Program-made: the position numbers and the translations under genes
Shown here: positions 5,692 through 9,747 of the stretch, in pieces
How the letters are laid out: the number at the start of each line of letters is the position of its first letter
How positions within the stretch are numbered: position 1 is the stretch's first letter
DNA from: CAZVRZ01 sp964629965
GTDB taxonomy: Bacteria > Chloroflexota > Anaerolineae > Anaerolineales > UBA4823
NCBI GenBank assembly: GCA_964629965.1
Contig: CAZVRZ010000179.1
Span: 1 to 9,747 of the forward strand
DNA length: 9,747 nt
Direction: 5' to 3'
The notes under the pieces: model-generated
What the model was told of the DNA's origin: nothing
Databases searched by the model: none
What the model saw: only the letters and a program-made list of their open reading frames with translations

Positions 5692-7764
5692 ATGAAAGAG
5701 TATACAACTGATAAGATTCGTAACATTGCCCTGGTTTCGCATTCCAGCTCGGGTAAAACTATGTTGGCCGAAGCCTTTTTGCACTTTACCGGCGCCACCA
5801 CGCGCCTGGGGAAGATCGAAGATGGTACGACCACGGCTGATTTTGAGGATGAAGAGATTCGGCGAGGGATATCCCTCTCGACGGGTGTTATCCCCATCGA
5901 GTATTCTGATTTTAAGATTAACTTGTTAGATACGCCCGGTTACACCGATTTCGTGGGAGAAATGATCTCGGCGCTGCGGGTGGCAGATGGGGCGCTCATC
6001 CTGATCGATGCGGTTGCCGGCGCCGAAGTGGGCACCGAAATTGCTCTGAAGTATTGCGACAAGTTCAATTTGCCGCGTTTTATTGTGATCAATAAGATGA
6101 ACCGTGATAATGCCAATTTCCGCAAGGCTCTTTCAACGGTAGAGGAAATCTCGGAAAAACGCTTGATCCCGGTGCAAATCCCCTGGGGAGAGAAAGCCGA
6201 CTTCAAAGGCGTGATCGACCTGCTGACCATGAAGGCTTATTTGGGCGATGGCAAAACCACTCAGGATATCCCGGCAGAATTTGCTGCTGAAGCAGAAGAA
6301 GCGCGCATGGCGGTCATCGAAGCGGCTGCCGAAGGCGAAGATGCCTTGTTGGAAAAATACCTAGAAGGCGTTGAATTGAGCCCGGAAGAGGTGATGCGCG
6401 GTTTAAAGAAGGTGATTCTCTCCGGGGATTACATCCCTGTATTTGCCTCTGCTGGCAGCGCCGAGGTTGGCCTGGCTCCGCTGCTGAATGCCATGATTGC
6501 CTTGATGCCTTCGCCGGCGGAAGCTTCGGTTGTCAAAGCCCAAGGCAAGAGCGGCGAAGAGGAAATAACCACTGCTGACGGAGGCCCGCTGGCAGCTTAC
6601 GTCTGGAAAACAACTGCCGATCCTTTTGTGGGTAGGATCACCTATTTCCGCTTGTATTCAGGCGTTTTGAATGCTGACAGCCGTGTCTGGAACAACACCA
6701 AGGGCGCCGAGGAGCGTCTTGGTACTTTGTATATCTTGCGCGGCAAAGAGCAGATTGGTGTAAAAGTAGCCCATTCCGGCGATATTGTGGCAGTGGCCAA
6801 ATTGAATGTCACCAGCACCGGCGACACTTTTTGCGATAAGGCTCACCATCTGACGCTGCCGGTGCCTGACTACCCGACTGCGTTGTTCAGCGTGGCAGTC
6901 TTCCCGAAGAGCCAGGGGGACGCAGCTAAGATCAGTCCGACCTTGAATCGCCTGTGTGAAGAAGATATGACCTTGAGCTGGCGACAGGAGCCCAGCACGA
7001 ACCAAACCATCCTGCAGGGTATGGGTGATCAACATATAGACGTGGCCATCCGCAAGGCCGAAGCTAAGTTTCAGACGAACTTGCTCACCGTGCTGCCCAA
7101 AGTGCCTTACCAGGAAACGATCACCAAGGACGGCCAGGCGATGTATCGCCACAAGAAGCAAACCGGCGGCGCGGGCCAGTTTGGTGAAGTGCACCTGCGC
7201 GTCTACCCCCTGGAAGAACAGGAATTTGAGATCGTTAATGATGTGTTTGGCGGCGCGATTTCATCCAGTTATATACCGGCGATCGAAAAAGGAGTTCGCA
7301 GCGTGATGAAGGAAGGCGTGATTGCCGGTTACCCTGTCCTGAATGTCAGGGTTTCGGTATTCGATGGTAAGGAGCATCCGGTTGACTCGAAACCCGTGGC
7401 GTTTGAAATTGCCGGACGTGAAGCCTTCAAGCTGGCATTCAAAGAGGCCAATCCGGTACTGCGAGAACCGATCATGAACGTGCGCGTGGTCGTGCCTGAA
7501 GCCAACATGGGCGATATTATGGGCGACATGAACACCCGCCGGGCGAGAGTGCAGGGTATGGAAAACGAAAAAGGACATTCGATCGTGATCGTTCAAGTGC
7601 CTTTGGCAGAAATGCAGCGCTATACCACGGACCTGCGCTCTATGACAGGCGGCCGCGGCGTGTTTTCAATGGAATTCTCACATTACGAAATGGTGCCTGC
7701 GCACATTGCCCAGGAAGTGGTCGCAGCTCGCCAGAAAGAAATAACCGCAGGCAAGGAAGAATAG
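5692..7764 (+). CDS. Elongation factor G-like translational GTPase (EF-G-2/FusA2 subfamily)
   Basis: A 690-residue EF-G-type GTPase of normal family length. The GTPase domain comes first: P-loop SHSSSGKT (16-23), switch region ending RRGISLSTG, DTPGYTDF (80-87), NKMN (134-137) and a SAGSA segment (253-257). Domains II-V follow, with the domain IV entry HKKQTGGAGQFGEV near 487-500 and a C-terminal FSHYEMVPAHIAQEVV. That ending, and Tyr84 where canonical EF-G has its catalytic His, match my memory of Thermus EF-G-2 rather than the main FusA. It probably acts on ribosomes in an accessory or alternative role, which I cannot specify. The fourth motif is unusual: Asn137 replaces the Asp that recognises guanine. 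Initiation is well supported by GGAAGGG 7 nt before the ATG. It is a single-gene unit with its own promoter and terminator. Confidence 0.9.
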   Translation: MKEYTTDKIRNIALVSHSSSGKTMLAEAFLHFTGATTRLGKIEDGTTTADFEDEEIRRGISLSTGVIPIEYSDFKINLLDTPGYTDFVGEMISALRVADGALILIDAVAGAEVGTEIALKYCDKFNLPRFIVINKMNRDNANFRKALSTVEEISEKRLIPVQIPWGEKADFKGVIDLLTMKAYLGDGKTTQDIPAEFAAEAEEARMAVIEAAAEGEDALLEKYLEGVELSPEEVMRGLKKVILSGDYIPVFASAGSAEVGLAPLLNAMIALMPSPAEASVVKAQGKSGEEEITTADGGPLAAYVWKTTADPFVGRITYFRLYSGVLNADSRVWNNTKGAEERLGTLYILRGKEQIGVKVAHSGDIVAVAKLNVTSTGDTFCDKAHHLTLPVPDYPTALFSVAVFPKSQGDAAKISPTLNRLCEEDMTLSWRQEPSTNQTILQGMGDQHIDVAIRKAEAKFQTNLLTVLPKVPYQETITKDGQAMYRHKKQTGGAGQFGEVHLRVYPLEEQEFEIVNDVFGGAISSSYIPAIEKGVRSVMKEGVIAGYPVLNVRVSVFDGKEHPVDSKPVAFEIAGREAFKLAFKEANPVLREPIMNVRVVVPEANMGDIMGDMNTRRARVQGMENEKGHSIVIVQVPLAEMQRYTTDLRSMTGGRGVFSMEFSHYEMVPAHIAQEVVAARQKEITAGKEE

Positions 7765-7774
7765 CTGCGGTTAT
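7741..7774 (+). other. Hairpin spanning the stop codon of the EF-G-like gene
   Basis: ATAACCGCAG at 7741-7750 and CTGCGGTTAT at 7765-7774 are perfect 10-bp inverted repeats around a 14-nt loop holding the last codons and the TAG stop at 7762-7764. No T-run follows, so it is not an ordinary terminator. It could protect the 3' end or assist the terminator 17 nt further on. Confidence 0.5.
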
Positions 7775-7791
7775 CAGAATAAGACATGCAT

Positions 7792-7828
7792 AAAATCCCA
7801 GGATCTGCAACGATCCTGGGATTTTTAT
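7792..7828. terminator. Bidirectional rho-independent terminator between convergent genes
   Basis: A perfect 14-bp stem (AAAATCCCAGGATC at 7792-7805 with GATCCTGGGATTTT at 7812-7825) closes a 6-nt loop, TGCAAC. On the plus strand it ends in TTTTT at 7822-7826; on the minus strand it ends in TTTT. It sits between the EF-G-like gene and the oppositely oriented GreA/B-like gene and should stop transcription from both. Confidence 0.9.
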
Positions 7829-7839
7829 GTCCCGAACAA

Positions 7840-8307
7840 TTAGTTTTCAGGTTTGTCCGGCGAAGTTTTATCGGGGGCGGGCTGGATCGAGTCGGGATCG
7901 TATCCTCCCCACTTTCCTTCATAGGTAGAAGCAAAGATCATGGCGTTGGTGCGCTCGATTTGCTCTTGCGCCTCTTGCGCTTTGGCCTGGCGCTTTTCGC
8001 TGGCCCTGGTGGCCTGTGATGCGCTGCTGCGGGAAGTTACTGACAAGATCTTGACGCACACCACATCTCCCTGGCGATAAGGCACCTGGACTCCCGCCGG
8101 TTTGCCAAAAATAGCCTGTGCCAGCGAAGTGGTTTCACCCAGAAAACCACTATAGAAATCTGCTTGCTTGTCTGGCACGATGTTGAACTCCAGCGTTTCT
8201 ACACCTCCCTGCGAGTCGATCATTTCTAAGGTCACATGTGTGTAGCGCCGGACCCTTTCGCTTTTGGGGATGACCGGTTTTCCGGGAGTGGATTCGGGTA
8301 AAGACAT
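7840..8307 (-). CDS. Small GreA/GreB C-terminal-domain-like protein
   Basis: A 155-residue protein whose middle (about residues 22-92) resembles the C-terminal FKBP-like domain of transcript-cleavage factors GreA/GreB. It has a strand with VETLEFNIVP, then ETTSLAQAIFGKPAGVQV, which parallels the SPLGxALLGKxxGD signature, and VVCVKILSV as the last strand. The N-terminal coiled coil that reaches into RNA polymerase is absent, so transcript cleavage is unlikely; binding to polymerase or another partner is possible. A charged Ala/Gln helix (about 98-120) and the tail segment YEGKWGGYDPD (129-139) are not part of Gre proteins. I chose the ATG at 8307 because GAAGGA stands 9 nt upstream, overlapping the stop of the PAP2 gene. 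The in-frame start at 8391 would lie inside that gene. Similarity is by eye and moderate. Confidence 0.7.
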   Translation of the reverse strand: MSLPESTPGKPVIPKSERVRRYTHVTLEMIDSQGGVETLEFNIVPDKQADFYSGFLGETTSLAQAIFGKPAGVQVPYRQGDVVCVKILSVTSRSSASQATRASEKRQAKAQEAQEQIERTNAMIFASTYEGKWGGYDPDSIQPAPDKTSPDKPEN

Positions 8308-8321
8308 GTTGGTTATTCCTT

Positions 8322-9317
8322 CTAAGGTTGTCTGTTTGGTTGGGCTAACTTCAGCCGGTAGAAGAACCATGGCGCCAGGCCGCTTACCCAAAAGCCGACC
8401 AGCCCATAGCGTATGTAGCGCAGTATCATACTAATTATATCCTCGCCATGGGGAATGAGCAGTCCCAGGCCGAGCCAACAGACAGCGATGCCGATCAATC
8501 CCACGGGATAGCGGAGAAGCCTTTGCTCCCATGTGCCGTCTGCCCGGTAACCACCCCTGGGCGCCAGCCAAATGGCGCCCGCCGCCAGACCAAAGAATGT
8601 TGCGGCGCTTGCTACCAACCCGCCCAAGGCAAACGGGGTGATTGGATTGCTATCAGGCATCGCCGCGGCGGCGTTTTGCGCCCAACTGGCGGGAATTTCC
8701 CAGTTGACTAACGCCAGGCGGATCAATACACCCGCCAGGATAAGTAAGATCGAGCCCGCGAAAGCCCAGCCTACCTGGCGCAGCCGGGATTGAGGTTTTA
8801 GCCATGCCAGCAACACCGGTTCAGACCGCAGTAATGCGTATAGTACGAGTGCACCGGCCAACCAACCCGCCAGGACGTCGGTTGGAAAATGAACGCCCAG
8901 ATACAGGCGCGACAGCCCGATCAAAAAGGCCAGTAGCATAGCTGCAATCCAGGCGCTGTGCCTGTGCAAGAATGCTGCCAGCGTTCCCCAAAGAACGACT
9001 GCATTTTGACTGTGGCCGGAGGGAAAGCCAAAGGCTGCATCGGTAGAAAAGGCATGGACACGCCGGTCGATCCAGTAGGGGCGAGGCTGGTGAAAGAGAA
9101 ACTTGAGGCAGTCATTGATCCCGCCGCTGATCATGAGATAGATGCCCATGTGGAGTCCTATTTGGGCATCTATGCACCACAAGAAGGCGGGGGCGATAAT
9201 GAGATAGAATTCCCCGTATCCCAGGGCAGTAATGGTTTGCATTGGGCCGGTCAGCCATGTTCCCAGGCCTTGCAGGAACAGGATGAATGAAATTCCCAGA
9301 TCGTGAATAATGTTCAT
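8322..9317 (-). CDS. PAP2-family membrane phosphatase with extra C-terminal membrane domain
   Basis: A 331-residue polytopic membrane protein with all three PAP2 signatures. The first is Lys72-x6-Arg79-Pro80 (KFLFHQPRP), the second PSGH at 99-102 and the third Ser136-Arg137-x5-His143-x3-Asp147 (SRLYLGVHFPTD). His143 would form the phospho-intermediate and His102 act as acid. The family dephosphorylates lipid phosphates such as undecaprenyl diphosphate, phosphatidate or phosphatidylglycerophosphate; which one is not evident. After the catalytic core come about four more hydrophobic segments (about 184-204, 228-251, 271-288 and 300-320), longer than the usual 200-240-residue protein. I chose the ATG at 9317 because AGGAG lies 5 nt upstream and it overlaps the upstream transporter stop as ATGA. 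The TAG stop overlaps the ribosome site of the GreA/B-like gene. Confidence 0.88.
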   Translation of the reverse strand: MNIIHDLGISFILFLQGLGTWLTGPMQTITALGYGEFYLIIAPAFLWCIDAQIGLHMGIYLMISGGINDCLKFLFHQPRPYWIDRRVHAFSTDAAFGFPSGHSQNAVVLWGTLAAFLHRHSAWIAAMLLAFLIGLSRLYLGVHFPTDVLAGWLAGALVLYALLRSEPVLLAWLKPQSRLRQVGWAFAGSILLILAGVLIRLALVNWEIPASWAQNAAAAMPDSNPITPFALGGLVASAATFFGLAAGAIWLAPRGGYRADGTWEQRLLRYPVGLIGIAVCWLGLGLLIPHGEDIISMILRYIRYGLVGFWVSGLAPWFFYRLKLAQPNRQP

Positions 9318-9709
9318 ATGATCTCCTGTGATTGAACGGGCAGCCAAAAAATCGAAATGATCAGCATGGCCAGGATACCGACCAGGCTGAAAGAATATAT
9401 CCAGAGCGGAACGCGGGTATACAATTGACTTGCGATCAAAGGTGCCAGGATGACGGCGACAGATATTGCGGTGTCTGTGGCGCTGTAAGCTAACCCCATA
9501 TTTGCAGCCTGGACGAGCGGCCGCGCCTGGGCAAAGATCAGGGAGCGGGCGGTCTGGTAGCTGCCGAGCAACAGATAACCTGCCAGGTACCAGGGTAAAG
9601 CGGTTCCTTTCCAGATAAGAAGTGAAAAAAGCGCCATGGCGATATGGGAAAGGATAAACCCATAGCGGGCATTAAAATGACCCAACGTCAGGCTTATAGA
9701 GAAACTAAT
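9314..9709 (-). CDS. MFS transporter C-terminal fragment, possibly frameshifted
   Basis: The open frame encodes about 130 residues resembling the last third of a major facilitator superfamily transporter. It has a loop GHFNARYG recalling the family's GxLaDRxG motif, then four hydrophobic segments ending at FWLPVQS. A whole transporter needs about 400 residues and 12 segments. The same frame is closed by TGA at 9710-9712, with only a weak TTG (9685) as a start and no ribosome site I can see. A second minus-strand frame is open from the right edge down to TAA at 9694-9696, overlapping this one, so a one-base frameshift near 9694-9709 could join them. The remainder lies outside the window. The gene overlaps the PAP2 start by 4 nt. 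It may be a decayed gene, a sequencing error or a truncated remnant; substrate unknown. Confidence 0.55.
   Translation of the reverse strand: MSFSISLTLGHFNARYGFILSHIAMALFSLLIWKGTALPWYLAGYLLLGSYQTARSLIFAQARPLVQAANMGLAYSATDTAISVAVILAPLIASQLYTRVPLWIYSFSLVGILAMLIISIFWLPVQSQEII
9323..9327 (-). promoter_or_regulatory. Ribosome binding site of the PAP2 gene
   Basis: AGGAG on the minus strand, 5 nt before the ATG at 9317, lies inside the 3' end of the transporter frame. It favours this start over the in-frame ATG at 9347, which is deeper in the upstream gene. Confidence 0.75.
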
Positions 9710-9747
9710 TCAAAAACGGACATACGATATTGAAACCATAGCGGTCC

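Noticed and set aside
6658..7194. A 178-codon minus-strand open frame within the EF-G-like gene
   Set aside because: It lies antisense to conserved domains II-IV of the GTPase and shows no domain or start signal of its own.
1..9747. tRNA, rRNA, CRISPR, transposon or phage features
   Set aside because: I saw no cloverleaf, ribosomal RNA segment, regularly spaced repeats, terminal inverted repeats with transposase, integrase or attachment duplication. The density of intact housekeeping-type genes argues against a mobile island.

Overview
The window reads as ordinary chromosomal DNA of an anaerobic bacterium with moderately high GC. The gene families fit a member of the Chloroflexota, perhaps Anaerolineae, but that placement is inferred from gene content and no marker here fixes it. 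The clearest sign of anaerobic life is an oxygen-sensitive glycyl radical enzyme encoded with its activase. I see no rRNA, tRNA, CRISPR array, insertion sequence, phage gene or origin, and no stretch over 300 bases lacks a gene.

Layout. (1) Positions 1-3185, minus strand, hold a tightly packed operon: an alkaline-phosphatase-superfamily metalloenzyme, a radical SAM activase of the HypE type, and the N-terminal 448 codons of a trans-4-hydroxy-L-proline dehydratase (HypD), which runs off the left edge. The first two genes overlap by 4 nt and the next pair is 2 nt apart. (2) Positions 3186-3315 are a divergent promoter region with a perfect 7-3-7 palindrome. (3) Positions 3316-5536, plus strand, hold an NfeD-like membrane protein and a flotillin (SPFH) protein, a known partnership in membrane-microdomain organisation, closed by a strong terminator. 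(4) Positions 5621-7764 hold a single gene with a near-consensus promoter. It encodes an EF-G-like translational GTPase of the EF-G-2 type with an altered guanine-recognition motif (NKMN rather than NKxD). (5) A bidirectional terminator at 7792-7828 separates it from a convergent minus-strand group at 7840 to the right edge: the C-terminal part of an MFS transporter (possibly frameshifted), a PAP2-family membrane phosphatase with an extra membrane domain, and a small GreA/GreB C-terminal-domain-like protein.

How the genes work together. HypE would install the glycyl radical on HypD, which dehydrates trans-4-hydroxyproline to pyrroline-5-carboxylate. The role of the metalloenzyme translationally coupled to them is unknown. 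NfeD and flotillin would form a membrane scaffold. The PAP2 protein, GreA/B-like protein and transporter are linked by overlap or short spacing, but their common purpose is not evident. No wholly new system is obvious. The points most worth a second look are the NKMN motif in the GTPase, the metalloenzyme coupled to the hyp genes, the divergent palindrome, and the broken transporter frame at the right edge.
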